Part shown: piece after piece, positions 36,978 to 45,458 of the stretch
Position numbering within the stretch: position 1 is the stretch's first letter
Layout of the letters: the number at the start of each line of letters is the position of its first letter
DNA from: Candidatus Nitrospira allomarina
Lineage (GTDB): Bacteria > Nitrospirota > Nitrospiria > Nitrospirales > UBA8639
NCBI RefSeq assembly: GCF_032050975.1
Contig: NZ_CP116967.1
Location: 3,035,001 to 3,099,000, forward strand
Length of the DNA: 64,000 nucleotides
Reading direction: 5' to 3'
The notes under the pieces: generated by a model
What the model was told of the DNA's origin: nothing
What the model saw: only the letters and a program-made list of their open reading frames with translations
Databases searched by the model: none
Program-made: the position numbers and the translations under genes

Positions 36978-37251
36978 TCATCCTGTTGTCGAGAGGACGG
37001 CTATTCTGCAGATGATTGGATAGAATTTGATAGGCTGCATGGATTTCCTTAGTTTTGGCCTCTCCCTTTTTATACATTTCCATATACTTCGCTGGATTAT
37101 TGGTGAGGCCTGCGTAACGTGATGGATACCAGACTCGCCTGGCTTCCTCATATCGTTGCTGTAAGGCATCAGGCGAGAATGGCTCTGTTAGATTTAGGAG
37201 CAGCAGTGCCCGTTCGACGGTCATCGAGTTTGGGTCGCTTGAGGAAATCAT
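36958..37251 (-). CDS. J-domain-like protein with altered HPD motif
   Basis: A small protein of about 97 residues from the ATG at 37249-37251; a TTG at 37314 and an ATG at 37224 are alternatives. The pattern MTVERALLLLNLTEPFSPDALQQRYEEARRVWYPSRYAG... EAKTKEIHAAYQILSNHL follows a DnaJ J domain: helix I, helix II, loop, helix III with the conserved AYxxL. The HPD tripeptide needed to activate DnaK is replaced by YPS (WYPSRYA instead of WHPDR), so this is best called a J-like domain, probably unable to stimulate Hsp70. It may serve as a scaffold for the neighbouring enzymes. It is transcribed against them, and its stop lies inside the end of the upstream radical SAM gene. Confidence 0.6.
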   Translation of the reverse strand: MISSSDPNSMTVERALLLLNLTEPFSPDALQQRYEEARRVWYPSRYAGLTNNPAKYMEMYKKGEAKTKEIHAAYQILSNHLQNSRPLDNRMITEQHD

Positions 37252-37385
37252 GAATTTTTCATCAGAAGGTTTTATGCTGCTCAGCAGCCTGATTGATATG
37301 CTCAAGTGTTTCAAAAGAACAGTGATACTGTCAATTGGATTTCTGATTTAACCACAGCCAGTCTTTTTCTTAGAAATTTTTGACG

Positions 37386-38624
37386 ATGCTCCGTGAACTT
37401 CCCATACTAGAAGCTCCAAAGTTATTTGGCAGTCAGGATTACCGCGATGTGTTGATGCGGGAAATGGATGCAGGGAAAATTCCGTTAAGCCTAGGGAAAG
37501 AATGTCCCGTCAAATGTGCATTTTGTTATGAATTAGACCATTCCTACCGGGAAACGCTGGATCCACCAAAAACCTCCCAGGAAGACTGGGAGTTTATGTT
37601 GAATTATATTAACTCCAAGCCAACAGATCCTCTTCAGTTCTGGTGCCTGGGCGGTAATGAATTCATGGAATGGACCGATTTGTTTCTTCATCCAAAAGCC
37701 ATGGAATGGATCGAAGATTTTTTGAAATTTACCGATAAAAGCATTCAATTTTTCACGGTTGGTTTTGTCCATGTTCCCAAGATTCATCGGTTGGTCGAGC
37801 AATATCCCGGGAGAATAAATTTTGAGTTATCCGTCATTACCCTTGGGGAGTATAGACAAAAACTGATGCCGCATGCTCCATCGGTTAAACATCTGATGAA
37901 GGTCCTGGATGGCCCTGCAGTTTCCTCTGCAAATTTTTATGCCTTTGATGAAAACACGATGTCTGCAGATGCGAAAACGATTTCTCGAATCAATTCTCGG
38001 TGTGTATTGTGGATGGGATGTTTGACGCCGGTGGGCGGAATTCAAGAGGCAACAAGTCGGGTGATGAGGCAAGGTCGAAAATATCTTGCTGTTGAGGCGG
38101 AAAAGATATACGATGCCGGCCTTCCAAATTTTACGACCATTCATACTGAAGCCTATGTGACGGCTTTTTTGAACCGAAAGAGAATTCTCAGTCTATTTGA
38201 TTCTTTGGAATTAGAAAAACGGGATTCGGTTGTCATGGCGGGAAGTGTGTATCGGATATTGTCTATGTTCAGGAAAAATCGAGCAAGGTTTCTCCATGTG
38301 CCGAATGCCACCCTTGGAGGAGATTCTGATTGTACGGTGCTGTTGACGTTGAATGACATTGCCAAACGGCTGACAAAAGAAAAATTTATTTATGTTCCCC
38401 AATGTATTGTGGAGTCTGGCAGAGGTCCGAATCGCGATATTGCCGGGGTTCATGTTGACGACTTTGTAAATAAGACCGGAGTGAAGGTGAGAATTTTGCC
38501 AAAAATTAGCACGAAGTTTGCCAATAATCGATTGTATCGAAATGGGTCACTACAAAATTACGTGGAGGATTATGTGCGTAATTCCATGGCACGTTCTTAT
38601 GAAGCGACCCCATTAATAGCCTAA
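37386..38624 (+). CDS. Radical SAM protein without B12 domain
   Basis: A 412-residue protein with a classic C-X3-C-X2-C cluster motif (KECPVKCAFCYE, Cys 40, 44 and 47) close to the N-terminus. Barrel-like segments follow: PLQFWCLGGNEFMEWTD, INFELSVITLGEYRQKL, CLTPVGGIQEATSR. The C-terminal part, with FLHVPNATLGGDSDCTVLLT and GPNRDIAGVHVDDFVNKTG, resembles the C-terminal regions of NifB/MoaA-related and DUF512-type FeS oxidoreductases, but I cannot place it firmly. It is unlike the two upstream B12-type enzymes, yet it follows on the same strand with only the J-like gene between. The ATG at 37386 is chosen over TTG 37380; no strong ribosome site. Substrate and product unknown. Confidence 0.75.
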   Translation: MLRELPILEAPKLFGSQDYRDVLMREMDAGKIPLSLGKECPVKCAFCYELDHSYRETLDPPKTSQEDWEFMLNYINSKPTDPLQFWCLGGNEFMEWTDLFLHPKAMEWIEDFLKFTDKSIQFFTVGFVHVPKIHRLVEQYPGRINFELSVITLGEYRQKLMPHAPSVKHLMKVLDGPAVSSANFYAFDENTMSADAKTISRINSRCVLWMGCLTPVGGIQEATSRVMRQGRKYLAVEAEKIYDAGLPNFTTIHTEAYVTAFLNRKRILSLFDSLELEKRDSVVMAGSVYRILSMFRKNRARFLHVPNATLGGDSDCTVLLTLNDIAKRLTKEKFIYVPQCIVESGRGPNRDIAGVHVDDFVNKTGVKVRILPKISTKFANNRLYRNGSLQNYVEDYVRNSMARSYEATPLIA

Positions 38625-38686
38625 GTTGATGGGAAGGTAGGTGATCCAGAACTACTGAACCAATCAAGTTTTTGGAGTTTATATTG

Positions 38687-38899
38687 GTGAAAAGATTTAG
38701 AGGATTGTTCCTTTTTTTGTTATTAGTGGGTGCTATAGGCTGTTCCGGAAATTTGGAAAGCCAAGAGACATTCAGTCAACAAAAAAATGAAAACGATTCG
38801 TTAATGTGTGAAAAAATCACTGATGGAAGAATGGGGGGTAGAGGAGTTCCTGGCTGGCAAAGAGCTTATGAGGAATGCATGGTTACGGGAGGTCAGTAA
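38687..38899 (+). CDS. Small predicted lipoprotein
   Basis: A 70-residue protein starting at GTG 38687, nine bases after GGAG. The signal peptide KRFRGLFLFLLLVGAIGC ends in a lipobox (GAIGC), so Cys 18 would carry the lipid. The mature part is only about 50 residues: a polar segment with two Cys (MCEKITDG, YEECMVTGG) and a Gly/Arg-rich MGGRGVPGW. I do not recognise it. It follows the third radical SAM gene by about 60 bases on the same strand and could belong to that transcription unit. Confidence 0.55.
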   Translation: MKRFRGLFLFLLLVGAIGCSGNLESQETFSQQKNENDSLMCEKITDGRMGGRGVPGWQRAYEECMVTGGQ

Positions 38900-38996
38900 A
38901 ATTCCCCTTTATAGATGAAATACCTTCTATGGTTTTGTGATTTTGAGATGCGCCTAACATATTTTTAATCCCACCTGAAATGTTTTCTTGTTGATT

Positions 38997-39929
38997 ATGA
39001 ATTCTTCTAAAAACTGGCTTCAATTTTATCAGGTTGATGTATTTACAAGTGAGCCGTTTGGCGGCAATCCTTTGGCAGTATTTCCGTCCCCAGGAGAGCT
39101 TAGCGAGCGGGAGTTTCAGCAAATTGCGCGTGAAATGAATTTGTCTGAAACGGTGTTTGTACTCCCGCCCACCGATCCCAAGGCTGCGGCCAAGGTGAGA
39201 ATCTTTACCCCTCTTCAAGAAATTCCGTTTGCCGGCCATCCCATTTTGGGAACATTTTATGTGCTTGGGACACTGAAGCATCTTGCCTTGCAGGAGCCCG
39301 TGACGAAAGTTTTTTATGAATGTACCCTGGGCCTGTATGCGCTTGACCTTATTGTCCTGAAGGGACAAATTGAACAGGTCATTATGTCGCAACCCTCTCC
39401 ACAATTTATAGATGTCATCTCACAGGCAGAAGCCATTTATGATATTGCCAGGGCTTTGGGAATTCACAGATCGCTCATTGCCGATACCCTTTTCCCTGTT
39501 GAATTGGTATCAACAGGATTGCCGGTACTAATTGTGCCCATTCGGAGCCTGACAGCGGCAAAATCCATGGAAGTTGATCATTCTGAAGTTTTAGAGATTT
39601 GTGCTCGATTTGGGGCTAATGGAATTATGATCTTTACAACGATGACAGTGGAGGAAAGCGCCACTGTTCATACGAGAATGTTTGCCGATCCCATTGGTAT
39701 TTCGGAGGACCCTGCAACAGGCAGCGCAAGTGGCGCCCTGGGTGCCTATTTAGTCAAGAATGGAGTCGTTGAAGTTGGTCCGACTACTGAGGTGGTTATG
39801 GAACAAGGATATGAAATTGACCGGCCGTCACGCATTTTGGTGCAGATTTTTTCTGATGATGATGTGATTAAAGAAATTAAAGTGGGAGGTCAGGTGGTAA
39901 TGGTGGCTGAAGGAAAGATGGTCTATTAG
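38997..39929 (+). CDS. PhzF-family isomerase/epimerase-like protein
   Basis: A 310-residue member of the PhzF (phenazine biosynthesis-like, diaminopimelate-epimerase-fold) family. Family hallmarks are VDVFTSEPFGGNPLAVF, MNLSETVFVLPP with the catalytic Glu, IFTPLQEIPFAGHPILGT, and ISEDPATGSASGALGAYLV. Family members isomerise or epimerise small acids, and no phenazine genes are present. The ATG at 38997 is chosen because homologues start shortly before FYQVDVF; an upstream TTG pair is less likely. It may belong to the small-molecule pathway suggested by the radical SAM genes upstream, but the 100-base gap leaves this open. It converges on moaB. Confidence 0.85.
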   Translation: MNSSKNWLQFYQVDVFTSEPFGGNPLAVFPSPGELSEREFQQIAREMNLSETVFVLPPTDPKAAAKVRIFTPLQEIPFAGHPILGTFYVLGTLKHLALQEPVTKVFYECTLGLYALDLIVLKGQIEQVIMSQPSPQFIDVISQAEAIYDIARALGIHRSLIADTLFPVELVSTGLPVLIVPIRSLTAAKSMEVDHSEVLEICARFGANGIMIFTTMTVEESATVHTRMFADPIGISEDPATGSASGALGAYLVKNGVVEVGPTTEVVMEQGYEIDRPSRILVQIFSDDDVIKEIKVGGQVVMVAEGKMVY

Positions 39930-40013
39930 CCTATAAAATTGTTTTTTGTCAGCTCTGCATTCTTGAGGGAAAGTTGTCTGAATGGGAATGGAAGAGAAAT
40001 TTTCTAAATATTC

Positions 40014-40571
40014 CTATTTGGCGAGTTCTCCAGCTATATGCCCCATCTCAGGTAGAATAAGTTTCTCCATTGCCAGGCGAACGGCCCCCTGAGACCCAGG
40101 AATAGAAAATACCACCAATTTCCCGTAGGTTCCTGCGGTGGCCCGACTTAACATGGCAGACGATCCAATATCTTGATAGCTCAAATACCGAAAAAGCTCT
40201 CCAAATCCATCAAGTCGTTTTTCCAATAAATCATCAACGGCTTCAAATGTGGAGTCTCGCCGGGAAATACCTGTCCCGCCATTGATAATAATGACCTGAA
40301 GCGCCTCTTGACCGCTGGCTTGGAGGAGCATGCCTTTGATATCAGCCGGTTCATCTTTAATGATTCGGTACTCTGAGATGGAGTGTCCCTGCTCTTCTAA
40401 AAGATGGCAGATTAGCTTTCCACTGGTATCGGAATCTGGCGATCGGGTATCACTACATGTGAGCACCATGCAGACCAAAAATGATGACCTCTGTGCTTTG
40501 TGTGTGAGATGAGACGGTTGAGATTGGTCGGTATGTAATCCATGTTCTTTATGATGTTGATGTTCATCCAT
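40014..40571 (-). CDS. moaB: MoaB/Mog-family molybdenum cofactor protein with His-rich N-terminus
   Basis: A 185-residue protein. The core (from about residue 30) is MoaB/MogA-like: MVLTCSDTRSPDSDTSG, IINGGTGISRRDSTFEAV, FRYLSYQDIGSSAMLSRATAG, and VVFSIPGSQGAVRLAMEKLILPE. These proteins adenylylate molybdopterin for molybdenum insertion, although the role of MoaB itself varies by species. The first 25 residues are rich in His (MDEHQHHKEHGLHTDQ), a likely metal-binding tag not usual for the family. It is first in a minus-strand series with the ferredoxin and GGCT-like genes only 30-60 bases apart (the ferredoxin is upstream). A molybdenum enzyme, such as the nitrite oxidoreductase of Nitrospira, would need this pathway (inference). 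Confidence 0.88.
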   Translation of the reverse strand: MDEHQHHKEHGLHTDQSQPSHLTHKAQRSSFLVCMVLTCSDTRSPDSDTSGKLICHLLEEQGHSISEYRIIKDEPADIKGMLLQASGQEALQVIIINGGTGISRRDSTFEAVDDLLEKRLDGFGELFRYLSYQDIGSSAMLSRATAGTYGKLVVFSIPGSQGAVRLAMEKLILPEMGHIAGELAK

Positions 40572-40600
40572 GCTTTACCCATATAGGAAAAACCTGACTA

Positions 40601-40927
40601 TTAAGACCAAACGGAATCCGGTTTGAGCTGGGCCGCAGGCTCTCCTTTTTTTATGTGCTCATCCAAAATTACCGCCACATCGGAGTCTTTAACTTGAGAG
40701 TACCAGGTTCCTGTCGGATAGACGACAACGTTAGGGCCACTTTCGCAGGGCCCGAGGCAAGTTGTCCCAGTGACTAGTACCTCGCCAGGTTGGACGCCAC
40801 GTTCAATCAAGCCCATATTGAGTGCCATCAATAAATTTTGAGCACCCGCAGCTCCACAAGAAGGCTTGGGGTGACCAGGAGGACGGGAATTCGTGCATAC
40901 CAGAATATGATACTTCGGTTTTGGCAT
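40601..40927 (-). CDS. Thioredoxin-like [2Fe-2S] ferredoxin
   Basis: A 108-residue protein of the thioredoxin-fold ferredoxin family (NuoE/Shethna-like). Cysteines that can hold the cluster are in VCTNSRPPGHPKPSCG and TTCLGPCESGPNVVVYPTG, the usual two pairs, followed by the conserved TWYSQVKDSD. It acts as a soluble electron carrier in the cytoplasm. AAGGAG lies six bases before the start codon at 40925-40927. It is encoded just before moaB on the same strand (29-base gap), so the two are probably co-expressed. Confidence 0.88.
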   Translation of the reverse strand: MPKPKYHILVCTNSRPPGHPKPSCGAAGAQNLLMALNMGLIERGVQPGEVLVTGTTCLGPCESGPNVVVYPTGTWYSQVKDSDVAVILDEHIKKGEPAAQLKPDSVWS

Positions 40928-40992
40928 AAATACTCCTTCTCAACGAATAGGTGAAAGAGAGAAAAATTCAATCGAAAAAATGAACGAAAGGC

Positions 40993-41436
40993 TCATTGAG
41001 AGCGAAACAGATTCCACATGTCCACGCATTCATCCGGTAACTTCCAATGCTTAACTCCCGCAAGAATCCAATCTAAATAATGATCTTTGGCTTTAAATTT
41101 TCCAATGCTTTGGGCTACGTGCGTGCTTACGAACTCTTTTTCTCCTTCCTGAGTGAACACATGGACCTCAACATGACGAAATGCTCCCTCTGGAAGATCG
41201 CCCTCGAATTTGTCCATTTCTTGGACATCCTCCTGGGTGAGCTCAAAAACACCTCCCCACACTCGCTCACCAGCAGAAGGGGCAATGGTGGCTAATCCAC
41301 AACGCCATTGGTTGGACCACCGCCCGAATTTGATGGTGTGGTCTGGGACGTATGCCATAAATAAAAATTGTGCTTCAGGAGCACGTCGTTTGAGCTGTGT
41401 GGGATTCAAATTGTCCGCATAAATAAAAAATCGCAT
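40993..41436 (-). CDS. Gamma-glutamylcyclotransferase-like protein
   Basis: A 147-residue protein of the GGCT/AIG2-like fold. The start MRFFIYADNLNPTQLKRRAPEA matches the YxxNLxP substrate loop of the family, and VWGGVFELTQEDVQEMDKFEG carries the likely catalytic Glu and the typical DxFEG. Members release 5-oxoproline from gamma-glutamyl peptides, but many bacterial forms have no proven substrate. AGGA precedes the ATG at about nine bases. It lies upstream of the ferredoxin and moaB genes on the same strand and may start that unit. Confidence 0.8.
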   Translation of the reverse strand: MRFFIYADNLNPTQLKRRAPEAQFLFMAYVPDHTIKFGRWSNQWRCGLATIAPSAGERVWGGVFELTQEDVQEMDKFEGDLPEGAFRHVEVHVFTQEGEKEFVSTHVAQSIGKFKAKDHYLDWILAGVKHWKLPDECVDMWNLFRSQ

Positions 41437-41669
41437 GGGTTAAGTCCTGTCTGTTTAGGGGAAAGGTAGTATTACCATACTGCCTTCGAGAACTGTCAAG
41501 GACTGATTCTCTGTATCCTAAAAGTAGGAGCTTTTTTTTGTAAGGTTAGGAAGGATCAAGGAAAGTTTATGCCCTTGCCCCAAACTCCAAGTCAAGGGAT
41601 GGGGGATGGGACCTAGACAAGATTAATAGCCAAAGAACATCAAGGTAGAGCTAAAGTGGACTCTGGAGC

Positions 41670-42218
41670 CTACGTCCTTGGCGAGAGGTGTAACTGTTTG
41701 TTGGAATGGTCCAGACGAACAAGAAAACGATCAAAGAAACTGAGTCCGAGGAGGCCATCGATCCCGTCTGGGAGGTTCGGTATGGTATGTATGACCACTT
41801 GGACATCATCTCTGCCTGTATTTCCCACACGAATTCTTCGTGCGACACCTAGCTCGGCTTGAACCCTCCCCCCGACAGTAAGGAGGTTAATCGGCGAATT
41901 GGCGGTATTTGATCGAATTCCCGCATCAAATGCCAAATCTTCTGAAATGGTTGTAAATGTCGCCCCCGTATCAACTATGAGTCTGGCTTCATGGAAGTCA
42001 TTCAACTCCACGTTAGCTACCCAAACACCTCCTAAATGTTCCAGGGAAATCACAGAATCCTCTGCTCCAGACGCTATTTGGTCTGATTTGGGAGGAAACG
42101 ACCGAGTGGGAAGAAGAGATTGGTCTAAAGATAATCGACTGAGAATAGTCTGTCCACCCACCACTGTACCGATCGCTATTACCATAAAGGTAATTAAAAG
42201 TTTGTTGGCAGTCCCCAA
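41670..42218 (-). CDS. Membrane-anchored retropepsin-like aspartic protease
   Basis: A 182-residue protein. An N-terminal membrane anchor (about residues 7-25) is followed by a clan-AA retropepsin domain with ARLIVDTGATFTTIS (catalytic Asp in DTGA), LTVGGRVQAELG and GIDGLLGLSFFDRFLVRLD. This is the TIGR02281-like bacterial family of periplasm-facing single-domain proteases, which work as dimers; substrates are mostly unknown. The start appears to be TTG (42216-42218) with GAGG ten bases before it; the next ATG is 11 codons inside, within the anchor. It stands alone, divergent from the TonB-receptor operon. Confidence 0.82.
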   Translation of the reverse strand: MGTANKLLITFMVIAIGTVVGGQTILSRLSLDQSLLPTRSFPPKSDQIASGAEDSVISLEHLGGVWVANVELNDFHEARLIVDTGATFTTISEDLAFDAGIRSNTANSPINLLTVGGRVQAELGVARRIRVGNTGRDDVQVVIHTIPNLPDGIDGLLGLSFFDRFLVRLDHSNKQLHLSPRT

Positions 42219-42460
42219 TTCTTAAATTCCTCGATCAAGGAGCAGATTTTAACGCTGGTATCCTTAGGATGGACCTCAGTAGGCTTTTCGGTTGGGACCG
42301 AGCAAGCCTTGAAGACTGAGTTGAACATTGGAAATGATAATGGTTTATCTTGATGGGATGGTCTGTGAATTTTATTGACTTTATTGCCGTTGACAGGACT
42401 TTCATCGAAGCTAATCCATGCAAGGCAATGTTGTGGTTGCCGTACTTCAGAAAGTCATTA

Positions 42461-42477
42461 TTGCAATTTAGTTGCAA
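42461..42477. promoter_or_regulatory. TTGCAA-N5-TTGCAA operator-like site of the TonB-receptor operon
   Basis: TTGCAA TTTAG TTGCAA. Each half is itself a palindrome, so the whole site has dyad symmetry. It lies seven bases before the -35 of the best promoter. The same element, with a different spacer, occurs at 51194-51210 before a Fur-family regulator. It matches the published Nur box of Streptomyces (tTGCaa-N5-ttGCAA; from memory), a Fur-family nickel-responsive site. Confidence 0.7.
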
Positions 42478-42483
42478 TTAATG

Positions 42484-42512
42484 TTGACACACCTAAAGGC
42501 CTTTGGTATTTT
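42484..42512 (+). promoter_or_regulatory. Strong sigma-70-type promoter of the TonB-receptor operon
   Basis: TTGACA (42484-42489), a 17-base spacer and TATTTT (42507-42512). The predicted start of transcription near 42519 lies about 25 bases before the ATG at 42544, which supports that start codon for the first gene. Confidence 0.6.
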
Positions 42513-42543
42513 TGGCCGCAAGGCTTTTATTGGCAAAAAATTG

Positions 42544-42879
42544 ATGATCCGAAAACCGCCCTCTCTCATCTCTCGATGTAATATCAGATTGGCTCTAGCG
42601 CTTGCTTTGGTATTGTTGAGTTCAATACCGTTTGTGCAGGCCTTAGAAATCCATCATGTCTTTGCTGAGGTGGATTATGATGGGCATCAACATTCTGATG
42701 ATGATTTGTGCCAATGGGTACAGCACCATACTTCCAATTCTCTAGTTTGGGATGCCTCGGGTTTATCTCATTGGTCTGTTGTTGCCGGCTTCCTTTCCTT
42801 TGATCGAAACGAGACGTATGCGTCTCTGACCCTTCCCTTCGGTAACCCTCGCGGTCCTCCAGTTTCCTCTTACTCCTAA
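42544..42879 (+). CDS. Small exported His-rich protein preceding the TonB receptor
   Basis: A 111-residue protein starting MIRKPPSLISRC, with a signal peptide (about residues 13-32, LALALALVLLSSIPFVQA). The mature part opens with EIHHVFAEVDYDGHQHSDDDLCQWVQHH: seven His, several Asp and a Cys within 30 residues, typical of periplasmic metal-binding segments in small proteins encoded beside metal-regulated TonB receptors. The rest is unremarkable. The frame is open to TTG 42472, but that would lie inside the operator and before the promoter, so I take ATG 42544. No strong ribosome site. Confidence 0.6.
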   Translation: MIRKPPSLISRCNIRLALALALVLLSSIPFVQALEIHHVFAEVDYDGHQHSDDDLCQWVQHHTSNSLVWDASGLSHWSVVAGFLSFDRNETYASLTLPFGNPRGPPVSSYS

Positions 42880-43009
42880 TTTTCTTTTTTGACAACTGTC
42901 TTTCACCCTCAAGTCGGCCTTGCGCAGCCTTCCAAAGCGGAAGGGTGCTTGTGAATGACGCAAGGGGAGACAGCCTGCTAATCGCTTGTTAGATGCTGGA
43001 GGTTTCTGG

Positions 43010-45454
43010 ATGTTGATTAGGGATGATAAATGTGTGGTATGGGGTGGACTTGTTTTCTGGATTCTCGGATTGGGGACGTTTGTGGGTGTTAGCTTTGTTC
43101 AAGCTATGGAAAAAGACCCTAACAAAAAAATCTGGATTGTATCCGGTTTAGTGCAATATGAGGATCTTCGCCGAGTCCCTCAGGCAACAGTAGAATTGCG
43201 GGATCAAGAAGGCACGCTCATTGAGACTCAAGTGACGAATGAAGGGGGTGAGTTTATTTTGGCTCCTCCGGAGTCTGGTGTTTATTCCATTCGAGCCATT
43301 CAATCAGACTTATCGAGCGAATCAACGATTCTTAAGATTGAAGACGATCCATTTCTTGAGGTCAAGTTAACCCTGGCACATCGTCAGGAGCTTACTCTTG
43401 AGGTTGTGGCTTCTTTGCCTCCTATTCAGCGTCGGCTCTCCGGAGAATCCTATTCGGTGAGTCGCAAGGATATCGAGGAATTACCCAGAGGGAATAATAT
43501 TGCTCTGAATGATCTGCTTTTAACACTTCCTAGTGCGGTAGACGGGGGACTGAAGCAAGTGCACATTCGTCAGGACCACGCTAATTTCCAATTCCGGATA
43601 GATGGGGTCCCCGTTCCGGATACCGTTTCTTCTGTCTTTATGGATGTCATTTCCCCACGTACCTGGGAGCGTGCAGATATAATTTTGGGGGGGCCGGAAG
43701 CACAATTCGGGAATAAAACCGCTGCGGTCATTGACGTAACGACGAAAAGCGGGACACAACCCGACTCTGGCTCAGTGCAATTCTTTGGTGGATCCAACGA
43801 AACACTGAATCCTGCTTTTGAATATGGGGGAACGGTTGGCTCGGAATTTCGATATTACCTCATGAATAGCTTTATCTCGACAAACAGAGGAATTAATCCG
43901 CCCACTTTAGGAAAAACCGCATTTCACGACCAAAGTAACCAAAATCAATCCTTGTTTCGTGGAGATTGGCAGATCGATAACCAGAATACCGTGACGTGGT
44001 TATTTCTTAACTCAATTGCCAAATTTCAAATTCCAACTCGACCAGGGTTAGCGGCAAATCCCACTATTGTGGGGCTAATCCAAGGGACTGATTCGGGTTT
44101 TGAACCGGTGACTTCTCAAAATATCGATGAATACCAAAAGGAAAATAATCAATATTCCCAGCTCGTCTGGCGCAAGGATTGGAGTCATGATCAGTTTTTC
44201 AGTCTGGCCGGATTTTTTCAGCATTCCCGAGCCACGTTCACGACCGACCCTTTCAATGCCTTATCCTATACACAAGATACTGACGAACCTTTTTCGGCCG
44301 GAGATCAGGACCGATGGGCCTATACTGGAGGGATACGGTTTGATTACAGTCATCGATTAAATCCCGATCATTTGATTAAAACGGGATTCCAGATTCAAAG
44401 GACCCAGACTGTCAATAAAACCCGGCTGTCGGCTTTTTTGAGGGATGGAGCAGGCGATCCGGTGGGGGGAGTCATTTCTCGCAATGCCGATAACCGCACC
44501 ATTGGATGGCGCGAGGAATTCTGGATTCAAGACCAATGGACGCCCTGGGCTCAATGGACCTTTAATCTTGGTGTTCGGTTCGATCAAATTCAGGCGTTAA
44601 CCAATGATGGGCAAGTGAGCCCGAGGATAGGAGCCACCTACGCCATGACTCCAAATCATGTCTTTCATGCCTTCTACGGGAGAATGTTTACTCCGCCAAA
44701 TTTAGAAAGTGTGCCTTTTCTTCAATTGAACACGGTGGGAACTACGGCGCAGCCGGAGAATTTGAAGAATACCACGGTGAAGCCTGAACGGGCTCATTAT
44801 TTTGAGGTTGGTTCTGCCCATGCCTTGGGGGATTCATTGTCAATAGAATTGACCGGTTATTATAAATTGAGTAAAAATTTATCTGATGCCGGACAATTCG
44901 GCACAACCCCGCTTCTTAATTATTTTGCGTTTAAACGCGGTTGGCAGCGGGGAATTGACCTGGCTGTAAAAACCAAGTTTTTAGATAATCTGTATGGGCG
45001 CGGTAATGTCGCATGGGGCCAGTGTCGAGGGAAAAAACTTCAATCAGGTTTTATGTTGTTAGAGCAGGATGAAATTAATGATATCAATTCCAGCAGTGGA
45101 GTATATTGTGATCATATGCAACTAGTCACCAGTTCGGCTGTCCTAACTTATCGTCCGTTCACGAAAACAACCATTACTGGGCAAATGTTATTTGGGTCCG
45201 GGATGCGGACAACAGACGAGGGAGGAAAGACTAATGGCACCCATAGCCCGTCATATACCACATATAATCTTTCCATTGAGCATCTACTTCCTCTTTGGGA
45301 TAAGTACAAACTGTTGCTTGGGTTTGATGTCATTAATCTGCTCGACCAACGGGTGTTTTTAAATGATGGAGAGGGGAGTATTGGGCTTGGTGTGGCACAT
45401 GCTAATATGCCCCGATCATTTTTCTTTCGTGGACAATTTTTCTTTGGTGCATAA
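43010..45454 (+). CDS. TonB-dependent outer-membrane receptor
   Basis: A 814-residue outer-membrane protein. A signal peptide (about residues 10-32, ending FVQAMEKD) is followed by a carboxypeptidase-regulatory-like beta domain (GLVQYEDLRRVPQATVELRDQ), then the plug (IEELPRGNNIALNDLLLTLP, VHIRQDHANFQFRIDGVPVP, GGPEAQFGNKTAAVIDVTTKSG). A 22-strand-type barrel ends in aromatic residues (SFFFRGQFFF). It would use TonB energy to import a scarce ligand. The ligand is not shown by sequence; the His-rich neighbour and the Fur-family-type operator point to a metal or metallophore rather than a sugar. GGAGG lies eight bases before ATG 43010, so that start is preferred over TTG 42986. The next gene starts four bases after its stop. 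Confidence 0.9.
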   Translation: MLIRDDKCVVWGGLVFWILGLGTFVGVSFVQAMEKDPNKKIWIVSGLVQYEDLRRVPQATVELRDQEGTLIETQVTNEGGEFILAPPESGVYSIRAIQSDLSSESTILKIEDDPFLEVKLTLAHRQELTLEVVASLPPIQRRLSGESYSVSRKDIEELPRGNNIALNDLLLTLPSAVDGGLKQVHIRQDHANFQFRIDGVPVPDTVSSVFMDVISPRTWERADIILGGPEAQFGNKTAAVIDVTTKSGTQPDSGSVQFFGGSNETLNPAFEYGGTVGSEFRYYLMNSFISTNRGINPPTLGKTAFHDQSNQNQSLFRGDWQIDNQNTVTWLFLNSIAKFQIPTRPGLAANPTIVGLIQGTDSGFEPVTSQNIDEYQKENNQYSQLVWRKDWSHDQFFSLAGFFQHSRATFTTDPFNALSYTQDTDEPFSAGDQDRWAYTGGIRFDYSHRLNPDHLIKTGFQIQRTQTVNKTRLSAFLRDGAGDPVGGVISRNADNRTIGWREEFWIQDQWTPWAQWTFNLGVRFDQIQALTNDGQVSPRIGATYAMTPNHVFHAFYGRMFTPPNLESVPFLQLNTVGTTAQPENLKNTTVKPERAHYFEVGSAHALGDSLSIELTGYYKLSKNLSDAGQFGTTPLLNYFAFKRGWQRGIDLAVKTKFLDNLYGRGNVAWGQCRGKKLQSGFMLLEQDEINDINSSSGVYCDHMQLVTSSAVLTYRPFTKTTITGQMLFGSGMRTTDEGGKTNGTHSPSYTTYNLSIEHLLPLWDKYKLLLGFDVINLLDQRVFLNDGEGSIGLGVAHANMPRSFFFRGQFFFGA

Positions 45455-45458
45455 TTCT

